Positions 11,971-23,790 of a stretch of 64,000 bases of DNA are shown piece after piece. The notes under the pieces are model-generated. The model was given only the letters and a program-made list of their open reading frames with translations. It was not told the origin of the DNA and did no database searches. The stretch's first letter is position 1; every line of letters starts with the position of its first letter. Made by a program: the position numbers and the translations under genes. Origin of the DNA: Zonotrichia leucophrys gambelii (taxonomy: Eukaryota; Chordata; Aves; Passeriformes; Passerellidae); NCBI RefSeq assembly GCF_028769735.1, contig NC_088169.1, positions 46,343,229 to 46,407,228 on the forward strand. The letters are read 5' to 3'.

Positions 11971-13582
11971 AAAGGAAGTTGTCTTTACTTTGGCAAGAGA
12001 TATTGCATTAAATGTAATGGTGTGCTCAGTAGAGTGATATCAAGCTTACCAAATTGTGAGACTCAAAAGGGAGGAAGAATCCATTACTCCTCAATAATAT
12101 AATTAAAAATAAGGAGAAGAAACTGAAGAGAATCAGATCCAGTATGTAGCGCTGCATGTGGTTTCATAAGGAAAACCGAAGAGATTGTATTGAAATGAAT
12201 TACTGTACTTTGCCAGTGTGAACACAGAATGAAATGAACAGTTTGACCTGAAATTTGACATGATGTTTGAAAAAAAGCCTGAGATTTTTGTATTGCAACT
12301 TTGTAAGGCATGTGCATACCATTAAATATATGCCATGTACTTTAAGTATCAGCAAGTTTCTGATACTTAAAAAGAACTATAACCATTATAAGAATTAAAA
12401 TAGCATAACTAACTTCAACTTAAAAATATATTTCTATAAGTTATATATGAATTCAAATAATATAGAAGAAATTTCAAAAATAATTTGTAAATTAAATAAC
12501 TGAAAACAGCACCTATAATCATCTAGGAAAACCCAAAAGTACCTCAAGTAACCACAGACCAGTTAAGTTTCTCAGTAAGTCTAAGGAGTCATCTTACCAG
12601 AGGAGTTGGTAAAACTTTAAAAACTCTTTGAAAAACCATTTAAAATGTTTACCTGTACTACCAGGCAAGCCTGAAATTAAACCATGCTTCTTCTTAGACA
12701 TTGAACAAGCACTACACCGTGACTTGCCATTCTTTCACCATCATTCCATTGTCACGTGAAAAAACTGAAAAGTCTAAAAGATCAACACTATTTTTTTGCC
12801 AGGTAACAGGCACAACTATATTAAGGGGAAATGATGCTTAAAAAATCTCACCCTTATATTGTTTGTGCTCTCTGCAGGCATAGAGGAGTATTTTTTAGTT
12901 TCTTACTTTTTGTGAGTATTAGTTTTTATTGTTCTGTTATGAAAAAGTCATTGAGGTCTCCTTGAAAGAAGAAAAAGTTCTTTTGAAGCTTAGAAACAGG
13001 GCTGATATGCTAAATAGATGTTTGTAATGTTGGCATGATTTGAGCAATATGTCATTTCAATTATCTCTTCAGAATTGTTTCCCAGTTATTATTTAAGACC
13101 TCAAGAGCAGCTGTAACAGAATGTTTCTTAACTGATTTTTTACAGTGAGGTTGGTGCTCAGATAGCAAAACACAAGTTTTGAATTAAAAGCAGTGAACCA
13201 GTAAATAACAAATTAATAAGGTTTAACTGAATTGGTCAGAGTTTAATTTATGAACTGAAGAGAAATATTGGTAAAAGGAAATCGAGTAGGGAACATGTTC
13301 CAGTATTCTAGGGCAGAATCAACTCTGTTTTCTTTTATTGTTTGCTACACTTTGTGCAATTTAGCAGAGCCACTATTAATTACAGCACTGGTAAAAAGTA
13401 TTTGCACTATTTCTCTTTAACTAACTTCTACAGAAACTTGTGCATTGGGCTGTATTCAACATTGTCTGATAATGAAGCCAGCAAAACAAACAAACAAAAC
13501 TCCAAGGAGGGATCCTGTCATTCAGTTTCAGTTAATTCTTCTGTTATTCCTTTTCTTCAGTTTATTAGCATAAGCAGAGAAG
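11971..13582. other. AT-rich unique DNA
   Basis: No gene or transposon recognised. The stretch includes the perfect hairpin listed at 12341. The translated ORFs here (for example 12084-12317, minus) show no motif. Confidence 0.5.
12341..12371. repeat. Perfect 12-bp hairpin
   Basis: Arms TTTAAGTATCAG (12341-12352) and CTGATACTTAAA (12360-12371) are exact reverse complements around a 7-base loop. The stem is too short for a typical microRNA precursor, and there is no T run or promoter to mark it as a terminator-like element. Confidence 0.8.
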
Positions 13583-13694
13583 TGTCCGGTTTATCTCTGC
13601 TGTTTGAGGGGCCTGGAAAGGCCCTGGGTGGCCTTGGGGCAGCCCGCGGATCGAAGGACGAGAAGAGGCTTCAGTTCTTCTTTCTGGTTTTATG

Positions 13695-13700
13695 TTTATT
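13695..13700 (-). terminator. Poly(A) signal of the solo LTR
   Basis: AATAAA on the minus strand, downstream of the LTR TATA box and about 110 bases before the LTR end. It marks the likely end of R and could give a polyadenylation site to minus-strand transcripts crossing the region. Confidence 0.6.
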
Positions 13701-13797
13701 AATTGTTTATCTAAAAGATGTTCTTTCAGCCGAACAGAGATCCGCACAGCAGTCAGCCATGGGCACACTCTCTCTGCCCTCCGGGGCAGGCACCTAT

Positions 13798-13804
13798 CTT
13801 TATA
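13798..13804 (-). promoter_or_regulatory. TATA box of the solo LTR
   Basis: On the minus strand GGGTATAAAGA lies about 410 bases into the LTR and about 100 bases before the poly(A) signal, the expected spacing for a U3/R promoter. Whether it is still active cannot be judged from sequence. Confidence 0.65.
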
Positions 13805-14210
13805 CCCATTGTGACGTGTACAATATTTATCATTTTTCCCCAATACCATCTATTCTTATAACTCGGTGTACTCTTAGTAATAACCAATCCAAAAGTGCCA
13901 CCGTGGCCAAAGAAGATGGAGGAGAGGAGGAAGAAGAAGGAGGGCAGGACACACCCCAATTCCTCCATCTTACTCCTCTAAACCCCCCTGTACATAAATC
14001 CTAAACCTTGTGTCTCACTCTCTAATTAACTAATCTTTCCACCCTTCACCCTGTGAAGCCCTCATCCTTGTCGTCTCCTGCGCAGGGTTAAAGTCCTGCC
14101 ACCAGACACTTCTGGCAACATTCCAGGACTCCCAAGCCCCCCCAGGGTCTTGGTGGCTCAGCATCTCAGGACTGAGATCTTGAGATCCGACAGAGAAGGA
14201 CATCTGAACA

Positions 14211-17200
14211 TACAGCAATTGTTTTCTATAAGGTAAATCTGGATGAGCAAAAGAGAATGCATCTCATTTTAATACATTTTAATTTATGATCACAATAAAG
14301 AAATTAATAATTTCAGCAAAAAGACAGGATGTCCTGTTAAATGGTCTGTAATAAGAGAATATAAAGTAGCTTCAAGTAGAGACTAAAGTAATAGAGAAAT
14401 GACTCTCAATTTTTAAAAATGTAAAAATTTTTAATTTTACTGCTCACATTTTCATAGGTATTTTAATAATTAACGACTTTACATATAACAATGATAGATA
14501 TACATAGCCAGATGCATAGGCCAAAAGAGATATTTACCAGAAAATGCTGTTTTTCACAAAATCTCTACATGTTTCATTCTGGTCCTTTTAATAAACAAAC
14601 TCAGATAGGTCAGTAGCAGTAACAATGAAGCTTGAAATGTTGGGTTATAAATATGATAATTTCAATTTATCTTATGACATTTTAGTGCTACACTAGACAG
14701 CTGCTTGCAAATAGGCAGACCTCTGTTTCCCTTCAGAAAGTAAAAAAAGAAAAACCCAATTATGGCTTGGGAAATAGCATAAGTAAGATATTTTAATTTT
14801 ATCAGTATTGTAAGGAGCTGAAGTCTCCTGAAACCTTGCTTAAAGATTAGCAAGACATGTCAGGTGGGATGTTTCATTTCCATTTCCATTTCTTTTTTCA
14901 TTTTGCAAAGTTCCTAATTACATGTCAGATTACAAGCAGGTAGCAGTTTTTTCCTTGTTAACTTTCAGTGTTGAAAGAATTGCATAAAATAGTTTTGTTA
15001 TCCTGCGCAAAGCCCCAGGATTCTCTTGGATTAAGGACTGGTTCTTGAAATAGCTACTCAGTCTGTATCAAACTGTCAGCACAGAAAATTGTGATTTAAG
15101 AATGAGCAGCAACACCATTCACTAGCAAAGGCAGATGTCCAGAAAATCCCATGAGCTATTTGAGTCAGCAAAGCCATGCTCTCACACAGGATGATAAGAA
15201 GGTGATCTGAGATGCAGTGTTTTCAGTGAACCAATACTCTAAGTCCCAGTGTAATCACCCAGCCAAGAGTTCCTTCACTAAGTTTCTGATTTCTAAATTT
15301 TGGAAGAGGTCTCAGAAGAAATATTCCTACTGCTGGAACTGTTTCTCATTTCTTAGGAAAAACAGGATAATACAGTAATTGTCCTTCATCTGACAAACAA
15401 TTTTTGTTAATTTACAAGTAATGCTCTTTCTTTCCCCTTCACTTTATTAGAATTAAAGATTATACCATTTCAGAGCTCCAGAAAGAGGAGTTTCTTACGT
15501 TGCAAAAAAGTGAGAAAAATCTGTATCTGTTATTCTTAATATCTTGGAAAATAGCTCTTTATTTCATTTAGTTTCATGTGCACAATAATTATCAATATAA
15601 GGACTTATAGAGTCTAAATAAAGGTACGAATTTTACTTTTTTTTAAATATATAATAAGAACTTTGAAAATGAATGAATGTATGACTATGGAGTTATTTGA
15701 TTTTGTTTTCTTTAATGAATCTTACATTTCCTGTCAGCTACACTTTGTTATGTATTAATAAAATTATTGAGATTGAAATTATTACCAGACTCCTCTCTGA
15801 AATACATACACAGTACTTGTTTTCTGATTTCAGTTACTAATTCTGTTTATACTAGTAAAAAAACTTTAAATCTTCTTTGAAAATGTATTTTTAGGTGTTC
15901 TCTTATGGAGAAAAATGAAGGTATATTACAGAAAAAGTAGAGCAATCCAAAACAATATGGAATTACTGTGTATATGCTTCAGTGTCATCATTTATATGTA
16001 AGTTTTGTATATTTTATTCATGAGATCTCTATTTCCTTCTCCATTACATGTTAAATCTGCTTCACTCTGACAGCCAAGACGAGCTGTTTCAGATTTGGAC
16101 AATTTGTAAGTCAGAGGAAAATCTAAGAAACAAGCTCTGGAAAAATTTTTGTCATTTTTACTTTTGCAATTTTGTCAATGTCAGTTTAAATGGGCAAGAT
16201 TTTGAGGTGCTGACACGAATTATCATTTTGCAAACTTAGGGAAAGTTCCACACTGAGCCAGAGTTTGAAAAGCTCATCAGGTTAAAACATTGTGTTTTGA
16301 GCTACAACAGTGTTAAACTGATGGAGGCATTTCAAATAAAACTGAGCTTTGCATAGAGCTTCCAGTAATTTCTTTCTATTAGACACTGTTGTGGAGTTCA
16401 AAAGAATAAGGATAGGAAATTAGGGTGAATGTGGGGGAACCCAACGGAACAAGAAAAAGGATATTTTAAAAAACTGAGAGCAAAAATAAAATTGAAAGAA
16501 ATGAACTATGTTTGAATGCTCAGAGATCTGAAAATCCAAGGCAGGAATTTTACTATGTTTCAGTGTTAAATAAACTGTGGACAAAGCTTTCCTTCATGGG
16601 AAGAAAAAGAAAAAAAAACTTCACTAATAAAGGGCTGTGATATGTACAATAAATGTATGACAATATAAATATGCAAACTACTTCTTTTGGGAATTTTCCC
16701 TTGGTTCTATTAAAGGTGTTTCACTAGTGCACAATTTTGTAGATACAAGGACTTGAATATTACAATCTCCTCACTTCACTGATTTCCTTCATGTCTTCTT
16801 GTCACGTGCTTTTTACTGTTAAAGGCATGTTTATACCAAGTCATTCTTATCTCTTCAAATCTTTGCTTCACATATGGTATATCACATTTCTGAGGCTTTG
16901 TTCTGTGTGGAGCTAGCTGCCAGATGTTCCAGGGAACCTTTTCATTGTCTCTATTGATGTATTCTGTGCATTCATTTCAACAGACAGCTGATGTCTGGAA
17001 GTGTATAATACAGTCAAGAATGATTAAACATATCTTCTTACAGATTCAAAAAAACATTTGAGTATTTGATGAACTAATTAGAAAAGTAAGCAATAAATGC
17101 ACTTAGAAATTCCCATTGGTAAGCCATACTATTCAAGTAAACTTCACAAGAAATTATTTTCTTATGCTTATTCAACAAAGTTTGCACTACAGGTTGAAAT

Positions 17201-17344
17201 AAACGAACCTCAGATGTTACTCATTTTCATGTTGTTTAATACATTCTAATGCCATGGGAATATTAGAGGAGTGTGGAAAATCCTTTTATATACATGTATT
17301 TAGGTTAGGGAAATTTTTGTTGTGGTTAATAGTCAATACACAGA
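14211..17344. other. AT-rich unique DNA
   Basis: About 3.1 kb without a recognisable gene or transposon. ORFs are at most about 63 codons and show no motif. Confidence 0.5.
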
Positions 17345-18024
17345 CTGCAGCCTGGGAAGTATTCCGTGCCTCAGTAGCTGAAGCTGCCCTTAGGGAAGCT
17401 GCAAGCCATGGAGATGCTGCAGCCGGCTGGAGCTGTGTCTTGCAGAGAGCCTGTTTTCCATCAGCTCCTGTGAACCTGTGGGGAGCCCAGACTGAAGCAG
17501 TCTGCTCCTAGATCCCTGCACCCCATGGACAGGGCCCATGCTGGGTCAGTTTGGGAAGAGCTGCTGCCCATGGGAAGGACTCTCCCTGGTGAAGTATGCA
17601 GAACTGTCTTTACAGGGGGCTGGAGCTGGAGAAGAGCACGAGGGGGAAAGAATATCTGAGACACCTGGCTTACCAGAGCCCCCCTTCCCCACCCCTGTGT
17701 GCTTCTCGGGAAGAGGAGGCAGAGAAATCATGACTGATTTTGATCATGGGAAGAACAGAGGGGTGGAGGGATGCTGTTATTTGTTTTAGCGCTTGTTGTC
17801 ACTCATCATCCTACTCTATATTTAATGGGCAAAAAATTAAATTCATTTAATCGAAGTGTAGCCATTTTTTTTTATATGAATGTAGCTGATGAGTGATCTT
17901 CTTGTCTTTGTCTCAATTCACAAGCTTTTTCACCAAATTTTCTCTTCTTATCCTGTTGAGGAGGGGGAGTGAGAGAGTGGCAAGATAGAGGGCTGGGTAG
18001 CCAGCCAAGGTCAAATCCAGCACA
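17345..18024 (+). mobile_element. Degenerate ERV LTR (family shared with 52425)
   Basis: A GC-richer block in AT-rich surroundings. The first 450 bases contain loosely repeated phrases such as GCCCATGGGAAGGACTC and GGAGCTGGAGAAGAGCA. These are followed by a pyrimidine-rich 3' half (CATCATCCTACTCTA, AAATTAAATTCATTTAAT, GTCTTTGTCTCAATTCACAA), and the end is GAGGAGGGGGAGTGAGAGAG ... CCAGCACA. This order matches, from memory, a widespread avian LTR whose U5 closes with a GGAGTGAGAGAG box and a CA. The 5' border is approximate. Neither internal retroviral sequence nor a target duplication was found, so it is an old solo LTR. Overlapping ORFs (17254-17511, 17538-17789 and their antisense) are not genes. 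Confidence 0.7.
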
Positions 18025-19800
18025 AGGGATTACACCCTTCATACTGATTTTTCTGGCCTTATTCTTGAAAAGAGTTTAATCTTCAGTATAAAAATTCTTT
18101 TTATACTGAAGCTCACATGCCCCATTTCAGGCTCCCTTTTCAACATTAATAGCAGCACAAAATATACTGAATATACTTGCACAAAGTAGGGCCAATTACA
18201 GTTCCTATTTATGAGTAATTCTATATTCTTAATTTCATAGCCTTTTGAGTTGTAACTGGCACAGGAAACAGAGATCAGCTAAAGAGCTTCAGTAAAGGAA
18301 ATCTTGCATTGCCAGTGCAATATTACACTTGTGGTATAAGGGCAATGAGGTTGCTGCCAAGACAGAGTCTATGTCAGATTTACACCATAGCTGCAATTAG
18401 GCAAAGAATACTTTACTTTTTGGTCATGACGATACAAGAGAACCACCAGGCCTAAAAGAGTGATATTCTGTTTCAGTGCACTCCTGAAATATGGAACAAT
18501 CTTCTACTCAGACTTTCTTCTTCCTTTTCAGAGTAACACCTATTGTGTTCTGCTACAGAGGAATGTAACACTGATAGTGAAAAAATAATTAGTGATAAAC
18601 TGCTTATGTATTATTTAATCAGGTTTAAAAAGAAAATGTGCTGAAAGGACATGTATTCCATATAGAGGTAATTACTTAATGAATTGTGTGGGAATTAAAT
18701 TAGGTTTTTACAGAAAATAAGCAAACAAAATCCTTATTTGAAGGGTATTGCAGTGTGTAAAAGTGCCATTCATTTTGCAATAACTTAAATCCAAGGAACT
18801 GACAAAATGAAGATAATTTTTAGAGTACTTTTATACCCACACACCACATGTTCCCTGACAGATTGAATAATTTTCAACAGCAACTTCAGTCTGCTTCTGC
18901 CAGATAAGGAAACATTGCATGTATTTTCAGCCTCTTCCATTGTGTAAAACATTTCCTTAGTTATGCTCCCATGCTTCCTCTACAGTCCCAAATGCATATT
19001 GCATTGTTTCCTTAAGCTATGCATATGTAATAACAATGAAAACAAATTCTTAATTGTATAGACATAGATTTAAATATTACATTTATGTTTTGGTTTGGTT
19101 GGTTGGTTGCAGATTTGTTTTGGTTATCTTTTATTGCGTTTTTCTTCAGTTGGAGTTTGGTAGAGTTTACTGCAAAAATTGGCAAAATTAGAATAGTTAT
19201 ATATTTTTATTTTTATAGCTAGTTAACCCTATAAGCCTACAATTAGCCAGTTTAAGTAATTAAAGATAGGTCCCTGATATAAGCACTGACAGAACCTTGG
19301 CTATAGTAGATTTAAAATTACTGCATCATTCTGCATACTACCTTTCATTGCCATATGTAATTTTCTTTGGCAGTCAATGAAAAATAAAATTGTTGGTGGA
19401 ACTTTAAGAACAGTCAAAGAAATACACCAGCTGTAAATGATACCTTTGCAAAAGAGAGATATTTGCAATTACCAATTAATACACTATTTAACTAATTATC
19501 ATTTTAAGTAATAGTAAAATGAGATTTATTCTAGTGTACACTTGATTCCCATAAATAGAACCTGTAATTTCTGTTTAGAAAAGCAGGTTTTTTACTGTTA
19601 GATCATCAAATCAGCTCAATAAATGTCAGCTGTTTGTGATTATCAGGTGTTTCTCATATGCTGTAATCTGGCTTTTTAAAATCTGAGTGTGAGTGTGTTG
19701 TTGTCAGAAATTTTCCAAATAAAAGCCCAGTTACTTAAGGTATCGAAACAAATATAGAAAATTATGTGAAATAAAGAGTATAGTGGCATATCACTGCCAT
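18025..19800. other. Unique DNA after the LTR
   Basis: AT-rich, without recognisable genes. It includes the 14-bp hairpin at 18081. Confidence 0.5.
18081..18111. repeat. Perfect 14-bp hairpin
   Basis: CTTCAGTATAAAAA (18081-18094) and TTTTTATACTGAAG (18098-18111) are exact reverse complements with only a 3-base loop (TTC). It starts 57 bases beyond the CA end of the preceding LTR. A quasi-palindrome of this quality often results from template switching during replication. Confidence 0.85.
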
Positions 19801-19815
19801 GACTTTTGAAGTATC

Positions 19816-20085
19816 ATGGACAGTGGCTTGGCAACTAGATCAACTAGACCACCCAACTCCTGCTGGGGTGCATCTCATCAGGTTCCACAGACTTGTGTAA
19901 GTTCAGGTTCCTCAGGTGGTCTCAAACCTGATCTTCTGTTACGCTGGGACAGACTTTGCTCACCCACTCCTTGCCTTGCAGACCATCCGCTTGAGAGCTG
20001 TGAGGACAGAGATAACCTGTGGATTGACATGAGAAAGTCCTTGAGTACCTCAGGCTTCTCCTTATATGTTTTTATCAGTTTACCA
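19816..20085 (+). mobile_element. Possible LTR-like remnant (GC-rich island)
   Basis: About 270 bases of near-balanced composition inside AT-rich DNA. Phrases such as GGGACAGACTTTGCTCACCC, CCATCCGCTTGAGAGC and GAGGACAGAGATAACC followed by AATTAAATTTACTAATTAAC resemble the 3' half of an avian LTR, but I cannot assign a family and see no clear TG/CA borders. The 91-codon ORF over it has no recognisable domain. It could instead be a fragment of another old repeat. Confidence 0.35.
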
Positions 20086-20412
20086 TTCTAATTAAATTTA
20101 CTAATTAACAGTAATTAACAATTAATAATTAACAATTATTCCTAATATCAAGTTGTGTTAAATTACTATATACATTTTAGAGTTTGAGTACTTGAAAGCA
20201 CTATTGATTACACAGAAACTGTTTTTAGGTTCAAAACCAAAAATTTCTAACTCATGCAGAAGTGGAAAGAATTAAATTGAAAAATGAAGTACTAGTTTGG
20301 AGTTATTTTCTTCTTAAATCATTCATCACACCAATATGTGATGCAGGACCCTCACCAATATGGAATAAAGCATTTTAACACCAAAGGCAGATTTTGTCCC
20401 TAATGATGTGAC

Positions 20413-20440
20413 TTTTGCATAAGTTATTTTGCATAAGTTA
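20413..20440. repeat. 14-bp perfect tandem duplication
   Basis: TTTTGCATAAGTTA occurs twice in direct succession without mismatch. The perfect match suggests a fairly recent slippage event. Confidence 0.85.
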
Positions 20441-20770
20441 TTCTGTGGATAGTGAAGCCGAAAGCTCTTTTATGCATATTTCATTAATAAGCAGCAACTT
20501 ACTTCTATGCTTGTATTCATTTTTTTAATTTATATTTGCTGTCAATCTCATGCATAGCTTTTCACTTGAATTCATGTAGTGAATTATACTAATAATGCAA
20601 CATGTAGTCCAATTTCATTTCATACAGTTATTGTTTTCAATTTAGATTAGAAAAAATGTGCTGTTCACTTAAACACCATCCAAGTGAGGTCTGTAAAGAA
20701 AATTGTTGGGAAACCAAGTGGCAAATAGAGTCTTCACTGGAATCTTAAATGTTTTTTGGTGGTGGTTTTG

Positions 20771-20785
20771 TTTTTTTTTTTTTTT
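20771..20785. repeat. T homopolymer
   Basis: Fifteen T residues in a row. No retroposon body is seen next to it, so it need not be a poly(A) tail of a minus-strand insertion. Confidence 0.8.
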
Positions 20786-22254
20786 CCCCTAAGTGAGAGC
20801 CATCAAAACATAAGTTTATGTAGGACATCACTTATTTCAATTATTTTCCACAGTTTTTGGCAGGCATCGTAAAGATGACAACCAAAAAAATACTTAAAAG
20901 TTTAATGGGTACAACCACTTAGTGAAAAGATCTAATTATCTCAAATGTAATCAAATGAAAATGAAATCAAATTTCAGGAACAGCAAGCAGCATATTGGTT
21001 GCTATAATTTCAAATATAGGTTTGGCAAATGTGAAGACACTTATCACTACTATTATTTCATTGTACAGAGTTGTCAGAAAAACCAGTATAGAATTCAAAT
21101 GGGGATACATTTGATTTTTTGTAAAATATTTTAAATACGTCTTAAACAATTTTTTAGCTTATGTAGTAATATATACAACCAGCACTTCTAAAGGACTGTA
21201 GATATTATTCTCTGACGTCTCTATGCCAAAATAAACAGAATTTTAAAAGAAAAGATAACTCTATCTGTGTTTTTTGTTATTAATCACATGCATAAGATGG
21301 ATTGGAAGTGACAGAGAAACTTGTCACACGTAGGCAAAGGGGAAATATTAAATAAGTACTTCCAGGGGAATGACTTACATGTGTTACATCACTCAAGAGT
21401 GACTGTTAAAACATAGTATTTGAAACTTCTGCTTTATTCTCATAACCATGAGGAGGCTGGTTAGCTGAGGGTTCAGCAGTTAGGGCTGCAGCGCATCACT
21501 ACCATGAATGAAGTGTAAAGGCGGGAGGTTTGGAACATTAGGGGTGCTCACAGCTGTTTTCCTCGCTCATTTAGGCTGAGGATGGCCACATTCTTATGAA
21601 TCCATAAAGCAGTTTGTATTTCCTGCTGACATTGACTCTTGACATGCAGGTCTACAAGTGTGAAACATCCTCTTTAACACATCTTTAAATGAAGCCACCC
21701 AAACATTTTCTGTTTATCCTTTAGCTTAGACCATATCTGTAAATAAAATATATAACATATTTCTCCTAGTCCTTTAGGAGCCATTCAACATGGCTGAAAA
21801 TCTTGGAAGCCTTTGAAAGCGACTCTCAGTGAGTGACTGGTGTTCATATTCTCCAGACTAAAGAAAGAAATAAGAAGAATTGTTCATTATGCAACAATAA
21901 TATTTATCTGCTTTAAAGTTTATTCACAAGAAACTGTTTCAAAATAAATAAATCTTATTTATATATTGTTTTATCTCTTTGATATCCTATCACAAAATCA
22001 TTTTATTGCACGGAAATGCTCACTATTTTTGCATGTTAGGCTTGAAGCATTGTGATTTCTTTTTCCTATTTTTTGAAATACCTTCTGAAGACCACCACAG
22101 TTCTGGAAGTTTATCTCAAAAGAGAAATTAAAAGCATGGGTTTATTTCGGATAAACGAAAAAGCATTATGTACTGTGTGTCTGATATCTGTAAATACAAA
22201 GAGTATTGCTATAAATAGAGTAATAACACACATTCTTTTAAGAATTAAAACATT

Positions 22255-22600
22255 TAATTATTAAATGACAAATGATAAATAAATAATATGTTATGTAGTA
22301 AAATATAGTATAAGCAAGTATATTTATATCCTTTATGAACTAATTATCTAAAATGTATTAATACTATATATTATAAGGATAATATTTTAGGAAAAGCATT
22401 AGGAATTTAATATGGAAATACTTATTTCAAAATGCTTTATTCACATGCTCATTATACTGTATATCATGTTATAATATTATATTTTTCACTATATGTAATT
22501 GTAACATTATTTTATTATAATTCCAGTATAATTATATCATATAAAGTTATATCATAATATTAATCTATGTGATATTATAATGTAAGATTAAAAAGTGATT
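22255..22600. repeat. Extremely AT-rich low-complexity stretch
   Basis: About 350 bases made almost only of A and T, with many TATA, ATTATA and TAATAT words and several weak inverted repeats. It may be DNA that melts easily or a scaffold attachment type of sequence, but the sequence alone does not show a function. Confidence 0.6.
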
Positions 22601-23747
22601 TATTAAATGTTGACAGACAGTCAAGGATGCTTTCTGTTCCTCCTGCATATCACTAGAATCAACTGAGGCTTATACACATACTGCTGTAAAAGTTTTTAGT
22701 TGTTCTGCGTGCATTAAGACTGGATTTTTTGTATTATCATTTTAATCTCTGGTAAATACCTTTGTCAATTATTATAAGCCTGGAGCCCTTGTTAAACTTC
22801 TGTTGACTTTAAATTATGCTTGTTTCATATTTTCTTATTTATGTTAACATTTCAGTAATTGCCATAAAATAGCAGTGAACTGCTAGTCCCCAGAGAACAG
22901 GGAAGCCCAGGGCATTAGGATATAATATTATGGGTTGTAGGACATGGTTCCTACAATGAGAATGTGTCTCCACTTGAGCAAACTTCTAATAATTGTAGCC
23001 ATAGAGGAACACATGTCCGAGACAAAGGGACAAGACACCTACAAGAAACCATATCAATCTCACAGACACACAAGGAAATGGACATGGAAAATGTGTTAAA
23101 TCACAATACAGAAGCAAGAAAAACCTTTGTGTGCGTGAGAAGCAAAGTAATAGGGAATTTCTTACAGTTATATGCATTTCACGTTGTTGCCCCATGGCAT
23201 TACAACTTTAAGGCACCTGGGTTAAGAGGATATTTCTCCCTCAGGGATGGTTTGCTTCATAGGTTCATGAGAGGAAGAAAAATATGATTTTTATAAAAAT
23301 GGTGAAATAGGAAAAGCACCTGGCAGATTGGCAGGTGTGGTCAAAAGCCGCTACCTTTTCTACCCTCCCACTAACATACAAATTTCAGAGAAACAGAAGT
23401 TCTACACAATGGTACAGTTTGTTGCTGGATGAGAGAGATGGAAACTGCACCTTTGCTTTCATGGGAATATTGTGCATGGAACACATCAAAGCACTCCACA
23501 GCTGTCAATAACAACAGATGTTTTAGTCCATGTTTTAGTAAAGGAGCAGCTACAACTTTGGGAATCCTGCTTCCACGTGAAAATAAAACACAGCTACATG
23601 AAAAAATATTTGTCTCATATAATAAAAAAAAAAAAAGTCCATGACTGTTCAAACTGGGTTCTTTTAGCAGCTGAACTTTTTGCCAGATGGCATTTTCTAA
23701 AGAATAATGCATCATTTATCCTCTAGAGACAGGAGAACTCTGGTATA

Positions 23748-23790
23748 ACCATACAGTCAGCATGAGTAGATTTACTCATGCTGGTATGGT
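23748..23790. repeat. Near-perfect 43-base hairpin
   Basis: The left arm ACCATAC plus CAGCATGAGTA and the right arm TACTCATGCTG plus TATGGT pair over 17 base pairs, with a small asymmetric bulge (CAGT opposite G) and a 4-base loop (GATT). It is shorter than a typical microRNA precursor. It could be the remnant of a small inverted-repeat element or a templated quasi-palindrome. Confidence 0.75.

Larger units (their letters stand above)
13583..14210 (-). mobile_element. Solo LTR of an avian endogenous retrovirus
   Basis: A 628-base GC-richer block that begins TG and ends CA when read on the minus strand (TGTTCAGATGTCC...AAACCGGACA). On that strand it has the order expected of an LTR: a long U3, a TATA box at 13798-13804, an AATAAA signal at 13695-13700 about 100 bases further on, then a U5-like end. 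The sharp change in base composition supports these borders. No primer-binding site, polypurine tract, gag, pol or env follows on either side, so it is a solo LTR, normally made by recombination between two LTRs. I could not find a matching 4-6 base target duplication (AGAAG on one side, TACAG on the other). It resembles LTRs I associate with songbird genomes, but I cannot name the family with certainty. The 220-codon ORF at 13342-14004 and the minus ORFs inside it are by-products. Confidence 0.8.

Noticed and set aside
13342..14004. 220-codon plus-strand ORF, the longest in the window
   Set aside because: It begins in unique AT-rich DNA and ends inside the antisense of a solo LTR, with a Glu-rich stretch made by a purine run. 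No domain is seen.
23371..23726. Minus-strand 114-codon ORF with plus-strand ORFs opposite
   Set aside because: Open frames on both strands over the same bases, a run of F and L residues from a poly(A) stretch, and no domain.
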